The notes beneath the pieces are model-generated. The model was given only the letters and a program-made list of their open reading frames with translations. It ran no database searches and was not told the origin of the DNA. A stretch of DNA of 64,000 nucleotides, taken from contig CM023538.1 of the NCBI GenBank assembly GCA_013350335.1, positions 59,881,080-59,945,079 of the forward strand, in the 5' to 3' direction. Numbering within the stretch: position 1 is the stretch's first letter; every line of letters begins with the position of its first letter. A program made the translations under genes and the position numbers. Below, in pieces: positions 1-11,158 of this stretch. The DNA comes from Chimonanthus salicifolius (taxonomy: Eukaryota; Streptophyta; Magnoliopsida; Laurales; Calycanthaceae).

Positions 1-760
1 AAATTTACCCCTCATCCAAATGTATCACGTTGAAAATATTGACAAATTTTTAAAACAAACATTCAACAAAATAAATTGTTAATTACTCCAAAAGAGATTA
101 ACATGAACTTCAAACTCTTTTAGAGTTTGGATCAGAGGTATTTGTTATAATTTAAAATTTATTGTATTTACTGTGCTTTTAGACCTTTACAATCAGATAT
201 TAATTTCCTTCGTAAAAATCTATTGAGAATGAGATTATAATTTTAAATATAAACACATATAAATGAATACTGAATAAACTGCAACTCGTCTATAAAATGA
301 GTTACCATATTAAAGTGGATCTCTCAAAACCTCTATAACCTCATGATGCTCAATTGAGCAAAGTAAATTTCAATTATTTTAATCATTTTAATATGCTTGT
401 TGTATATATATTATAAATTTAAATGTTATTTATATATGTTTCACTAAGATATACTAATTTGAGCAATAATACAGGACACCCACTTATACCATATATAATA
501 TAAGTTCAAATATTATTTATGTATTTTCCACTAATATGTACCAAATTGAGCAATAATAATAGGTACCCACTTATACAGTTATACCCTTATTTAAGAACTC
601 AAAAAAACTTAGCCAAGTCAACTTTAATTAAAGTGTTTTTTATCTCTAAAATGTCTAGTATTAGAAAAGGAGAGACTTGCTTATTTATATACAGGATATG
701 GATGGTATGCCCAAGGTAATATGGGACTCTTGCACAAATCTTTCATCTCCCTGTTCACAC
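1..760. other. AT-rich intergenic DNA, no feature recognised
   Basis: No gene, RNA or element ends were recognised. The stretch is strongly AT-rich, with a short near-repeat around 430-560 (a phrase containing gagcaataat followed by an 'acccacttatac' phrase occurs twice, about 75-80 bp apart). The 66-codon open frame at 519-719 has no similarity I recognise and is best treated as chance. Confidence 0.5.
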
Positions 761-827
761 TGATGGTCTCTCTCTTTCTTTAGGTGGCGTTCTCACACCG
801 TCACTAATCTTTTTCGTGATTGGTGGA

Positions 828-1015
828 CGCCGTAACAATCCCACCCTTTTGGACTAGAGCTCTCTTCAACTCATGATACAATTTTGTAACGACTCACTTC
901 ACCTACCATAATATTGTCTAATTTGGACTTGAACAGCTCTCACGGCTTTGTTTTGAAGTGTGCGCTACTATATAATCCTAAAAAAACCTTGTGGTAGAAG
1001 GGGAACTTATATCCA
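828..1015 (-). mobile_element. Degenerate LTR remnant related to the TRIM family
   Basis: From 885 the sequence runs TGTAACGACTCAC, then ATAATATTGTC, a CACGGCTTTG block, ACCTTGTGGTAGAAGG and ACTTATAT, in the same order as the minus-strand LTRs at 3302, 19697 and 54827. Just before it (868-884) lies a damaged primer-binding-site relative (gatacaatt before the LTR end, where intact copies have gatacca). It is much more diverged than the other copies, so it is an old or separate subfamily. No target duplication could be defined. Confidence 0.5.
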
Positions 1016-2160
1016 AAGTCTGGATGACTGGTCTAGATCAGAGATCTGAATCGGCCGATACAAATTTTAGTAGCCGATTTTCCAATATTAAAACTACATC
1101 ATATCTCGTCAATATTGATGATTTTTATTAAAAGAAAAAATATAGATAAAAAATTTATCGGATACTGTTTTTTCGACGTCTGTTCTAGGATAATGTTGGA
1201 CATTTTACTTCCTAGGAGTTCACACTGATGGTAATTATCCCATACTCCAATGTCTGGATGATTGTATGTCATTGACAACCCGACCAAACACTCATAATTT
1301 GTCTATTATAATAATTGACTCAGTAGGAGGGTACAAGAACCACCTACGCATGAAAAGAGATGGGACCCACAATCAAAACCAGATGGGCCCACAACACGTG
1401 TGATGGTAGTGGTGCCGTATAAGTCAAGAAATCTTCATGAAGGCAGTCCATGTCCGGTGCCCCCGATAGCATTCCACCATATCTAAGACTATGACACTTC
1501 ACTTAATTAAATTATTAAGCTTAAATATTCTCTTTCCTAAGATGCCCTTTAGCATTTCTTATGCTAATGGCCTTTCTAATTGTCAATTACGTTCAAATTA
1601 ATATGATATAAACCTACTATGTAATGAACTTAACTACTTCAAATTTCTTTTCTTTGAAAAAAAAAAAAATTTATAGCATATCAATAATTGGATGGTCATT
1701 TCAGGCCCACATGGGTCTCATCCATTTGAAAGATTTATCTTTAAATTTACGATTTATAAAAAAACATTTTCATTAAATCAATTAAACTATATTTTTTAAA
1801 CTTTAAAATCACAAAATTTAAGAATTAAAATATAAGGCATTAAATTTTACATACCTTAAAAAAAAATCTTTTTTCTGAAAAAAATCATATAGGAAAATAC
1901 TCAAAAGTTGTCCATTTAAATGATAATGAATGACTGGTTTTAATTGTTAAAGGAATTTGATATATGATTGTGAAAATATTAAAATGTAATGACAAGTCCT
2001 GGATAGTATGGCCCACTAGTAAGTGAAGATGATGGGTTGAATAATATGGGCCACATTTTGCATATGGGGAATCTCTCGAGTCTTGATGAATTGGTTTGAG
2101 CTATCCAAACGGCTCAGTTGGGCCCAGATTTGAACATTCTTAGGTTTGGGGACCAGCCGT
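1016..2160. other. Intergenic DNA, no feature recognised
   Basis: AT-rich, with a poly-A run near 1658. A short 'tcggccgata' phrase at about 1052 resembles the interior of the hAT-like MITEs elsewhere in the window, but no element ends are visible. Confidence 0.45.
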
Positions 2161-2700
2161 AATTTTTTTTAACGAAGGTTCGAGTTTATTCCATCGATAA
2201 GAAGATACAAAGAGGCCCATAGAACATACAACAGCTATACACAATGGCCGGGCCAGATAAAAAAAAAAAAAAGACAAAGGGCCACAAAGTAGGGCCCACA
2301 TCCCAGAACAAACAAACAGGCCCACAACAGGCCAAGAGAGACTAGGGGTCCAAAAAACAGTAGACCCCAGATCTCATTTCGGTTGATATCTCACTAATCT
2401 TGGACTATTTTTTTTTCTCTCTTATTTTTTTTAGAAATTTCGACCATATCAGTGATATCTCGGTCATATTGACCGAGATCTCGTCCGTACAACCATACGA
2501 GATATCTCAGTCATTTCTAACCCCTGAGAGAGACCCAAAAAGAAAAGCCTACATCCCAGACCAGCCTTACTTTCTGGTCGTTAATGGGCCATACAGCCAT
2601 GCACAGTCTAAATCAGGCTACATGCCAGCTTTTGAGGAGGGCTTCTCTTTTACATTATGCTTTTACTGTATTTTCAACTTTTTTAGGCTTCTTTAAGTCC
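2161..2700 (-). mobile_element. Probable LINE 3'-end remnant, interrupted by a MITE
   Basis: Read on the minus strand, the left part ends in a phrase of the type 'gaataaactcgaacc' followed by an A-run (plus strand T-run at 2163-2170), like an L1-type 3' end. The segments either side of 2343-2526 share a 'gggcc/acatcccaga' rich composition and appear to be one older sequence split by the MITE. The class is inferred from style only; no reverse transcriptase is visible. Confidence 0.35.
2343..2526. mobile_element. hAT-like MITE with perfect 8-bp target duplication
   Basis: The element is 184 bp. It begins TAGGGGTCC and ends AACCCCTG, and is flanked by AGAGAGAC at 2335-2342 and 2527-2534. The interior holds 'tcggttgatatctc' and 'gatatctcagtc' phrases shared with the elements at 42479 and 51996. 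An 8-bp duplication with CAGGGG-type ends is the hAT superfamily signature. It is non-coding and therefore non-autonomous. Confidence 0.8.
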
Positions 2701-3235
2701 ATGTAAATAATTATCATAATTATATAAAGATCAATTCCAAATTAATACAATAAAAAACTTCGATTTAGATAATGATAATGACAAAAACTTATAACACTAA
2801 CACAAAAGGTCTTAGTTTCTCTTCCTATTTTACTGGTGGTACACATATGTAATAATTAAAATTGATAATATATCTTGAAAGCCCATCAAATAACAATACA
2901 TTTTAAAAAGGACGTGAAAGTATAAATTATCTATAAAAAATCAGTTAAAATAATGTTCTTAGCCATTCGATGAATTATTAAAAATCATTTAGAATGGTCA
3001 AAAATAATATTTTATCAACAGATAGTTTCTCTTTAAATTTTAAACTCAAAGCTGATATATAGAAACATGTGCTTATAAGAAAATGAGGGAGTGGGAGATA
3101 AGGAGATTTTATACTTATTTTAAAGTAATAAAAAAGAGCTCATTGTTATAGTCCAAATATTGATATTTGGGTTTAAGTCTTATATGAACGTATGAAAATA
3201 ATTTATTAAATTCAAATATAAAAATATTAATTTAA
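2701..3235. other. AT-rich intergenic DNA, no feature recognised
   Basis: No conserved motif, coding frame or element boundary was recognised. Confidence 0.4.
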
Positions 3236-4230
3236 CCTACATGGATGTAGCTCAACTAGTTGCCTCTCGTCTTAAGAAGCGGGATGTTGCGAGTTCAAAC
3301 ATGTAACGACCCGTGTCGCTAGCACAATATTGTCCGTTTTAGGCCTACACACGAACCCGCACAGCTTTGCTTTGGCGAGCCAACCCACTGTTGCTCCTAA
3401 AAGGCATTGTGTTAGAAGGAGGAATGCTACTACTTATATACCAGGGAATTTCCAATGCCACTAGCAATGTGGGACTTTTTGGGGCAGGGTATTACAATCT
3501 ACCCCCCTTAAAGCCAGAGCCGTCTTCGGCTCTACATACACAACAACCAAGCCCACATCCTCAAGCAGAGAGTTGAACCATGCTCCGACCCATCTCTCTA
3601 GCACAATATTGTCCGCTTTGGGCATACACACGGACCCGCACGGCTTCGATTTGGCGAGCCAATCTAATGTTACTCCCAAAGAGCCTTGTGCTAGAAGGAG
3701 GAAGGCTCCCACTTATATACCAGAGACTTTTCAATACAACTAGCAATAAGACCTCTTAAAGCCAGAGCCATCCCCGGCTCTGCAAACACAAAGTCGTGCG
3801 GGTCCGTGTGTAAGCCCAAAGCAGACAATATTATGCTAGCGGGACGGATCGTTACAAATGGTATCAGAGCATAGTTCAACTCTCTGCCTGAGGGTGTGGG
3901 CTTGGTTGTTGTGTGTGTAGAGCCGAAGACGGCTCTGGCTTTAAGGGGGTAGATTGTAATACCCTGCTCCAAAAAGTCCCACATTGCTAGTGGCGTTGGA
4001 AATTCCCTAGTATATAAGTAGTCGCATTCTTCCTTCTAACACAAGGCTTTTTGGGAGCAACTCGCCAAAGCAAAGCCGTGCAGGGTCCGTGTGTAAGCCC
4101 AAAGCGGACAATATTTTGCTAGTGGGACGGGTCGTTATAAAACTCACATGGCCTAACCTTGGTGTGCCTTAGGGGTAGTAGACTCATCCATAGGAGTTTT
4201 AGTAGGACTGTGTCTGAGTTTCTCACACAT
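3236..4230 (+). mobile_element. tRNA-derived SINE split by a TRIM insertion
   Basis: The left half (3236-3301) has an A-box-like 'tagctcaactagttg' and a B-box-like 'gagttcaaac'. The right half (4140-4230) continues with 'acatggcctaac', 'tgtgcctta' and 'ataggagtttta'. The same order is found uninterrupted at 53625-53775 and, on the minus strand, at 41379-41547. The two halves are separated by the 838-bp TRIM structure at 3302-4139, so the SINE is older than that insertion. Confidence 0.65.
3302..4139. mobile_element. Head-to-head inverted TRIM retrotransposon dimer
   Basis: From the left: a minus-strand LTR (3302-3496, 195 bp), minus-strand internal region (3497-3583), a second minus-strand LTR lacking both tips (about 3584-3750), a short minus-strand internal piece (about 3755-3790), then the terminal third of a plus-strand LTR (about 3791-3856), an intact primer-binding site TGGTATCAGAGC (3859-3870, complementary to initiator methionine tRNA), plus-strand internal region to 3954 with the polypurine tract 'aagggggtaga', and a plus-strand LTR (3955-4139). 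Both outer ends are therefore the same LTR end. Flanks AAACA/AAACT resemble a 4-of-5 target duplication. No coding capacity; open frames here are spurious. Confidence 0.75.
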
Positions 4231-5282
4231 TAATCTAAAAAAAATATTAATTGAAGATATAATGAAATAAATGACTTAGATGATAATGTAATTGTTTTCT
4301 TTCTCAAAAGTTATTTATAATATCAGACAAATGACTTGCCACATCAAATTAAATAAAAAATGGTATTATTTAAAGGTAAGTTTAGCATTTTCATTCTTAA
4401 CCAAAAAAAGAAATTATTGTAAAAAACTTGATTTTACATTAGTAGTAATTATGTTCTTCACTTTTTATATGGGGAGACATTTTTGTTTTTTATTTTTTTG
4501 TTTTTGGTACATTTATTATTTAAGGGTTGTGATGTAGTTACTATCACTTTTTATACAAAGAGGCACTCTTTCTATTTCCCACTGTTTGCAGAGTTACATG
4601 TATGAATTAAAAAAAGAAAAAGTTCTCTCTTTCTTATTAAAAAAAGTCTTTTAATCACTTTCCTCATAGCAATAATAAAAAGTTTAAGTCTATTTCTTAA
4701 AAATTCAACTTATTTCTACTCAAGTTTTTCTTGTGATTGATTTGGATGATTAGATTAAATTATCAGATCTTATAAACTACAAATTATATTTATATTGATC
4801 CTTATATTATTTAAGGAAATATATAAAAATATAATCACAAGTTCCAAACTTTATAATAATGATAATTTGTAAGCAAGATATTATACTCCCTCTGTCCCAT
4901 TTTAGTTATCTCATTTGAAATATTTGTGTTTTTTAAGGAATTCTTAATATAAGGCTACCATTCCATATAATCTCATTCATTTTCAACACACTTTATACTA
5001 CTCCAATACAAATGAAACAACTATTTTGAAACAATTCTAAAATCCATATAGGACAAGTAATTTGGAACAGATAGAGTATTATATATAAGAGATTACACTA
5101 AAACACCAAATACAAAGACAATTGTTACTCAAAAGAGATAAAATCGCTTAAAGATTACAAAAAAACAAATCTCAACATTCCAAAAAAGTTGTAATCCCAA
5201 CTGAATTAGAGACTCCTTATTTATCACAATGACCTTCAACTTATTTTTTACATGATAGCATACATTTTGATTGATGAACTAA
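4231..5282. other. AT-rich intergenic DNA, no gene recognised
   Basis: The stretch contains 'ctccctctgtcccattttag' near 4888, a phrase common at the ends of Stowaway-type MITEs, but a matching opposite end with a TA duplication was not resolved (a candidate lies near 5060-5080). Nothing else is supported. Confidence 0.35.
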
Positions 5283-5745
5283 AGATCTTAGATTTGAGTT
5301 AGAGCTCTATGCATTTGAAATCTTACCCAACTTTCTTGTACTTGAAGAGAGCTAGGGGTCTTGGTAGGGCTGAAACTTGAGTCGGGTTTTAACTCGGACC
5401 AACATGATCCGACCTGAGAAATCAATCGGTTTGGGTTGTGTTTTTGTATGTCACGAGTCAGGTCGGGTTGAGAAAAAATAAACCAGGATAAAATTTGGAT
5501 CGAGTCGGGTTAAGAAATTTAAAAGCAACCCAATCTGACCCGACTCGACTGCACCAAGTTATAAAACGACACTCAGATTGAGTCGGGTCAGAATTGAGTA
5601 ACTCAGGTCAGTAATTTGGATTGAGTCAGGTCGAGTTAAATAAGTTTTAACATGAGTTAAATTGAGTTTATTGAAAGCCGATCTGACCCGACTCGAGTTT
5701 AAACCCTAGGTCTTAGAGTTCCCTCATTAAAAGGAAAAAAAAAAA
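5283..5745 (+). mobile_element. SINE (second family) split by a hAT-like MITE
   Basis: The 5' part holds a B-box-like region ('catttgaaatctta') and 'acttgaagagagctaggg'. The 3' part after 5708 resumes with 'gagttccctcattaaaa' and an A-rich tail. The uninterrupted relative at 39300-39475 shows the same order ('ctcgaagagaggcaagggtcttg' style phrase, then a 'ttattaaaa' tail). The MITE at 5365-5708 sits inside the 'ggtctta' phrase, which it duplicated. Confidence 0.5.
5365..5708. mobile_element. hAT-like MITE, CGGGT-rich family (copy 1)
   Basis: 344 bp, beginning TAGGGCTGAAACTTGAGTCG and ending with its imperfect inverse (cgactcgagtttaaaccct plus A). Flanks GGTCTTGG (5357-5364) and GGTCTTAG (5709-5716) agree at 7 of 8 positions, fitting a hAT target duplication. 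The interior is dense in gggtcgggt and gacccgac words and largely self-complementary. Related copies lie at 6727, 40026, 55795 and 57534. Confidence 0.65.
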
Positions 5746-5884
5746 AAACACAATGATCATCAACTTTAACAAGCCACAAGCAATTCCTAGCTTGGGCTAA
5801 GGGTGAGGCTGGAGCCTTTACAAGTCTATTCCTGATTTGTGACAGTAGGGATCCTTAATACAAATTGTGAGATCCACTCATAAT

Positions 5885-6010
5885 CAGGGGTAAAAAATTC
5901 GCTGAGACACTAATATCTCTCTTAATTTTTTTGGACAAATATCAACTATTTAAATGTGTATTGGCTGATATCGGCGAGATCTTGGTGTTTAAAAGAGATT
6001 TCTAATCATG
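5885..6010. mobile_element. Degenerate hAT-like MITE remnant
   Basis: Starts CAGGGGTAAAAAATTCG and holds 'tattggctgatatcggcgag', phrases shared with the better preserved elements at 42479 and 51996. The right end is not clear; flanks CTCATAAT and CTCATGAC match only 5 of 8. Confidence 0.4.
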
Positions 6011-6726
6011 CTCATGACCCAATTTCAATTTGTAATGCTGAAATTGAATTCAAGTCATATTGCAAATTTCAGTTTATTCATGCTCAAGTTTTTCTTGTGA
6101 CTAATTTAGATTGATTAGACTAAATTATCAAACCTTATAAAATATAAATTATAACTAAATACATCCTTTTAATGTCCAATCCTTAAGGAAATATGTAAAA
6201 TAAAATTATACTTCCAAACTTTCTCAAACTTGAGACATAAAATCAAACTTTTCTACCAACTCTCAAACTTATATTTAAATGGGCTCGGTCCAATGGACTT
6301 TACACACACAAGATTCTCAGGGTGTCATCTCTATAATGGACGGTCCACATTTCTCCTAAAGTTGTAAACATGATTACAATTGTAAGCTTACGCAACAATG
6401 TCTATTAGCAACAATTCAAGAAGCTACTTTTTTGTTTTTTAAGAAAATCTCTTCATGAGACATCCCATCAAACAATTTGCGTGATTGTAGAGACTATAGA
6501 CTACACAAGTGGGCCACCCAGTGGCTGGTGTGGGACCCATTTTGGGTAGAATTTTACGTTGTTCTTTGGGTGGCCCAGTAATTGCAAATTGATTCCTTTT
6601 TGTTTTCTAAATTGGAATTTAGACCAGTGAATTGGCCTCTTCAGACAAAAAGAGACAGATGATTTTGATACATTTGACCTTATAAAAAGATGCCCTTTTA
6701 TTGATAGCAACCTAAGACATGTATAA
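6011..6726. other. Intergenic DNA, no feature recognised
   Basis: AT-rich. Nothing with conserved coding or element boundaries was recognised. Confidence 0.35.
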
Positions 6727-7106
6727 TAGTGCTGAAATTTTGATTGGATCAGATAACATCGGATTTTAATAAATTCAATTCAACTTATGTTAAAATTTAT
6801 TAAATTAATTTAACTTGATTCGAATTATTGATCCAAATTATTCAACCTGATTCGACTTGAAATTTTTGACCTTAGTCAACCTAAGTGTTGTTTTATAACT
6901 TGATGCCCTCAAATCAAGTCGGGTTATATCGAGTCGGGTTAGGTTGATTTTAAATTTTTCAATTCAATCCAACCAAAATTTCATATGAGATTTTATTTCT
7001 CCAATCGGACCCGACTTAAAATATACAAATACAATTTAACCTAATGATTTCTCGTGTCAAATCATCATGTGGATTGGGTTAAAAATCTGACCAAGTGTCA
7101 CCCCTA
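6727..7106. mobile_element. CGGGT-rich MITE (copy 2, diverged)
   Basis: Begins TAGTGCTGAAATTTTG and ends GTGTCACCCCTA, the inverse-type end of the family. Internal 'caagtcgggttatatcgagtcgggtta' style words (6915-6950) match copies 1 and 4. No target duplication is visible. Confidence 0.5.
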
Positions 7107-7697
7107 TTCGACAGTGATTGTCCACGAAGAAGTGCGCATGTTTTAGTGATTTTAGCCGCCGTTGGTATGAATTTTCAACTTTGCCTCTTTTTGTATTTAG
7201 AAGACTAAAATGTGTCATGGGTATGTCAGTTGAAGGGGTCTACATGATTATATATTGATTTTTTCAAAATTCTAATACTATTAAATTTTAGCAATTTATA
7301 TTGTAGAGTTGTTTTTGTTATTATTAAAATATAAAAATAATGTTAAAAAATGAGTTCATTTTTATCAAAAATTTCAAAAGGATTCCTCGTGTCTAATTAT
7401 TCAAAAAGATTGTTGATCAGTTTGGATTTTAAAAATTTGAGTGTATATGCTATTGATTTTTCACCATCCATCTTGTAATTATATGATTGGTGGATGAATT
7501 TTTCTTGAATTAAATATCTACAAAGTTTTCCATCTATCTCAACCAATTATATAACACCCAACTTTATAATTATATGATTGGTGGTTGATTCTAATTAAAA
7601 GTTGAATTTTACATTTATTTTAAGGTTTCATTTGTCACTTGTCGCACATAGAATGCGTAGAATTTTAGAACATACAATATTATAAAGTTTTATAATT
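7107..7697. other. AT-rich intergenic DNA, no gene recognised
   Basis: A short phrase 'ataattatatgattggtgg' occurs twice (near 7475 and 7568), hinting at a local duplication. Nothing else was recognised. Confidence 0.35.
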
Positions 7698-7862
7698 TTT
7701 TTTTATGACCAAACTGTCCAATCTTTTAGAGCACTCGAGTAACCTTTGAAGCATGTACAAGCCTCTAACTACACATACTGAGAGTGGTCCTTTGGAGTGA
7801 AGTGACAATCAAACTCCCATTTCTAAGTAGATTCTTGGGCATCACTCCAGTCCCTTTAGATT
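7698..7862 (-). mobile_element. tRNA-derived SINE, third family
   Basis: The plus strand begins with a T-run followed by 'tgaccaaactgtcc', then 'gcatgtacaagcctct', 'gagagtggtcctttgg', 'caatcaaactcc' (B box on the minus strand) and ends 'cactccagtcccttt'. The same order of blocks is seen at 37339, 47888 and 49907, so this is a dispersed family with its A-tail to the left. Confidence 0.6.
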
Positions 7863-8694
7863 ATAAAATTTTATAAATTGTTGCATGATCTAAGGAGACC
7901 AATATTTTTTCCTAAACACAAAAATTAAGTTTAACTATATTTACTCTAATAATTGTGTGAGAGGATGAGTTTCATCTTATAATAAAACCTTAAATGGATA
8001 GATATATTGTTATGAAGGCTTTTAACCGTCTAACACGAAACTCATTGGATCATTATAATCCTTAATTTTAAACATTAATAACAACATATTAAATAAAATA
8101 TTTTACTTATCGTGATCAATTTAACAATAAAGAAACATCAAATGGATATAATAATCATCATTATTATCATCAGTCAGTATCCCATCTATTTAGATCTGAT
8201 TTTGTAAGTTCTTCTTCTTCAACTAATTCTCATAAATCATGTCATTAATTACGCTATAATCTAATATATTATTTTTTATTCATTCTCTCCATATTTTTAA
8301 AAGTCTCCTTCTCCGATTTAAATGGATATCATGCAATATTTTATCTAATTTTAAAAGAGAAAATACAACTTCAATTATCTTAAAAGAATGAAGTGGGTTC
8401 AACATGAGCCATTAACTTTTATAAAATAAATATCAACATCTAATTATCTGTTTAGACTTGTATCTTTTACAAAAGTGAAAGAAAGAAAAAAAATAAATAA
8501 AAAATAAAAAACATAAAAAGGAAGAAGAAAACCATGCTATTGACTTCACCTTGACCCACCAAGACAATGGATCCATTATGAAATGTTCCAAGACCACTCA
8601 ATTCATTCTACCATCATCAGATCCAACAAATCATTTTAATTAAGACATTGTTATTGCAAATGTCATTTTGATTTCACAATCATTTCTTCTTCTT

Positions 8695-8696
<2 letters not shown>

Positions 8697-8728
<32 letters not shown>
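8697..8728. repeat. (TA)n microsatellite
   Basis: About 15 consecutive TA units following an earlier 'cttcttctt' run. Confidence 0.95.
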
Positions 8729-8732
<4 letters not shown>

Positions 8733-8807
8733 AATGAAACACTTAAGAGTAATTTTATTTCCCTTAAACAATCTAATCATTTTATGAGATTTGAAGATTA
8801 GATTAGA

Positions 8808-8935
8808 GGTTTTAAGTTTGACTCCTTTGAAACTCATCTAATATACAAGGTTTACATATGATTTTGTTTGTGTATATGTGGAATTAGTCTCCCTTTCAAT
8901 ATAGAATAGAAATACCCACGTTATAAAAAAAATTT
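8808..8935 (+). mobile_element. SINE-like fragment ending in gttataaaaaa
   Basis: Contains 'aagtttgactcc' (B-box-like), 'aaggtttacatatg', 'gaattagtctccc', 'aatatagaatagaaatacc' and a terminal 'acgttataaaaaaa'. The segment at 58245-58475 carries the same blocks in the same order and ends the same way. Confidence 0.5.
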
Positions 8936-10740
8936 ATACGAAAACTATATAATTGAATTATAAAATATAAACCCTAAAGTAAAGATTTATTTTTTTAAAA
9001 TGGCTGATGCGAAGGTTATGCATAGAATTATAGGGAACATATTTTGGACAATCTGACACACAAGATTAGACTTAATTTTAATTCTTTGTATCACTAAACA
9101 GCGGAGCCCACATATGGCACTAATGTAGCACTTTGATGTCGAACCCTCATATTTTGGAAGACCAAAAAATAATAATAATAATAAATTGGACACCTAAACA
9201 TGTTAAAATACAGTATTAGACACAATACCAACTCAGTTCCAAATATGATGATAATTTATTTATCTGTTATTTAAATTAAATTAGTATGATTATTAATTAG
9301 TGAAAGTAAATTATTATTGCTGTTAATTTTAAAGCCATTTATCTTCTTTGTCTATAACTACTATTTATAATTTATTTAAATATTTGTCAAATTGAATTAT
9401 AAATTAAGATTTAAATTTTGACCTCTATTTGAAATATCTGACAATATTTCTCTGACATCAATTATGAGAAATATTATCTGATGTATTGAGTATATCAAGA
9501 AATTTTAATTGAATTTTTTTTTTTTTTTGAGAGTGAGAGCCACTCTCAATTAAAAATAACATTTTTTTAAAAAAATTTGGACTAATTACCTATGTATAAA
9601 GGATCTGAAGATACTAATTTTATAACTATTAGAATGAGCATCTAAGTCATCAACTATAATTATTCATAGTGTTGATTTTTTAATTTCATCAACGTCTTCA
9701 GGTAGTTTAGAGTAGCTTGACTATCATTCGAACACGTGAAAACCTCCCTATACACATTATGTTAAGATTGATTATATGCATTTTTAACTAAATAAGATAA
9801 ATTGCTTTGATAATAATAATTATTTAAATGATTTCTATTATTTCATAGATAAAATAAAAAATCAACATAATTGTATTTGAGTTATAGATAATTTTTTTTT
9901 CAAACTTCATATACATTATATAACATTATAACCTAACGGGGTCAAATTGACTTTTTATGATACTCAAATTTTCAAAATAAATAAATAAATCTGAATGTAG
10001 TTTTAATTTTTTTTCATGAAGTATATAAAACTTCCTTATTCACTCAATTTAAAATCTATTAGAATCTAGTAACTGAAAATGTAAATTTAACTTAAAACAC
10101 AACAACTCAACCAAGTCAATCACTTTTTGTTGAACTTTTTTCCTAAAAACTGTATAGAATTTTCTAACTCATTCAATTTACAATTAAAAAGAACTAGATA
10201 AATAGAATAAAAATATAATAATAGAATATTTAGTGATTTGACTAAGCAGTACACCGATAAAAATAAAATGACAATTTCATTCCATCGTGTCTCTTCTAAC
10301 AAATTTTAAGATTAGGTGTCCATACAAAAAGGGTCCTTTCTCTTAATTCTTTATCTAACGTGTAAAGATTGAGAAATTTATAAATGTTCCAACATTTATT
10401 TAGGTGAGACACTTAATATTTTGATCTTAAAAAATTGTTTTAAAATGAGAATAAAGTTACATCAGCTTTATTTTTTAAGAAAATTCCATGAAAATGAAAT
10501 TCAACATTAAGGAGTCAAAATAATTCAGAAAAAACAATGGCAGAATGGACTTTATTGACTAAATAAAGACTCCACTCACTCTCACATTCAGTGGCTTTCA
10601 AAGTCCCAAAACATGGCCCAGATTCTCTAAATCAGTGAAAAAAATAGATTTTAATCAAATTAGGTAGATCCATTGAGAGCACATTGAATAACACTTACTA
10701 TATTTTATTATTTTCTTCATTGCTTTATTATATTCCTCTC
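8936..10740. other. AT-rich sequence upstream of the MAPKKK gene
   Basis: No gene is recognised. A short inverted pair 'gagagtgagagcc / gccactctcaatt' lies near 9530-9550. The region probably contains distal promoter DNA of the gene beginning near 10801, but no regulatory motif can be assigned with confidence. Confidence 0.35.
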
Positions 10741-10800
10741 TTATTATTATTTTATATAAGAACATATTTCATAATATAAATATTATATATATTAAATTCC
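10741..10800 (+). promoter_or_regulatory. Predicted core promoter of the YODA-like gene
   Basis: TATA-like strings 'tttatataag' (10751-10760) and 'attatatatatt' (10782-10793) precede a switch to pyrimidine-rich transcribed-looking sequence at about 10800. The exact start site cannot be determined from sequence alone. Confidence 0.4.
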
Positions 10801-11158
10801 CACTCTCAGACACCTCCATTTCTTCTTCTTTCAGACGGTCTCTCTTTCTTTCTCCCTTGAAATCTCTGCTCCTCCTCCTCCTCCTCCTCCTCCTCCTCCT
10901 TCTGTCCTCTCGGTATCTGCAATTTGCATCTCCAACATCTCCTTTCTCTTCCCCTCTCTAAGGTTTCAAGGGTTTTGCCATTTCTCCGCTCCTAACTTGG
11001 CGACGACTGAGACGAGTAGCTCTGGCGTTGAGCTGGGTTTGGTTGTGGAAGTGTTCGAAGATTCGCCGTTTCAGTATTGGGGCTTGAATTTGGAGGGAAT
11101 TACAGTGTTGCCACTGGCAGATCTCCGCAGAGGGCTTTATCAACTTGGGGCTGTTGAG
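10801..11158 (+). other. Non-coding leader exon of the YODA-like gene
   Basis: A pyrimidine-rich, comparatively GC-rich block with a (CTC)n tract at 10869-10901, ending in ...ctgttgag followed by gtgagattgg, a good donor. I found no ATG anywhere between 10801 and 11158, as expected for a leader with no upstream open frame. The donor would be joined to an acceptor just before the coding start at 15557, the best candidate being 'tttttag' at 15532-15538. Assignment to this gene is by position and composition; no transcript evidence is available here. Confidence 0.55.

Noticed and set aside
3367..3984. Cluster of open frames on both strands
   Set aside because: All lie inside the TRIM LTRs and internal region, which are non-coding; the same frames recur in other LTR copies.
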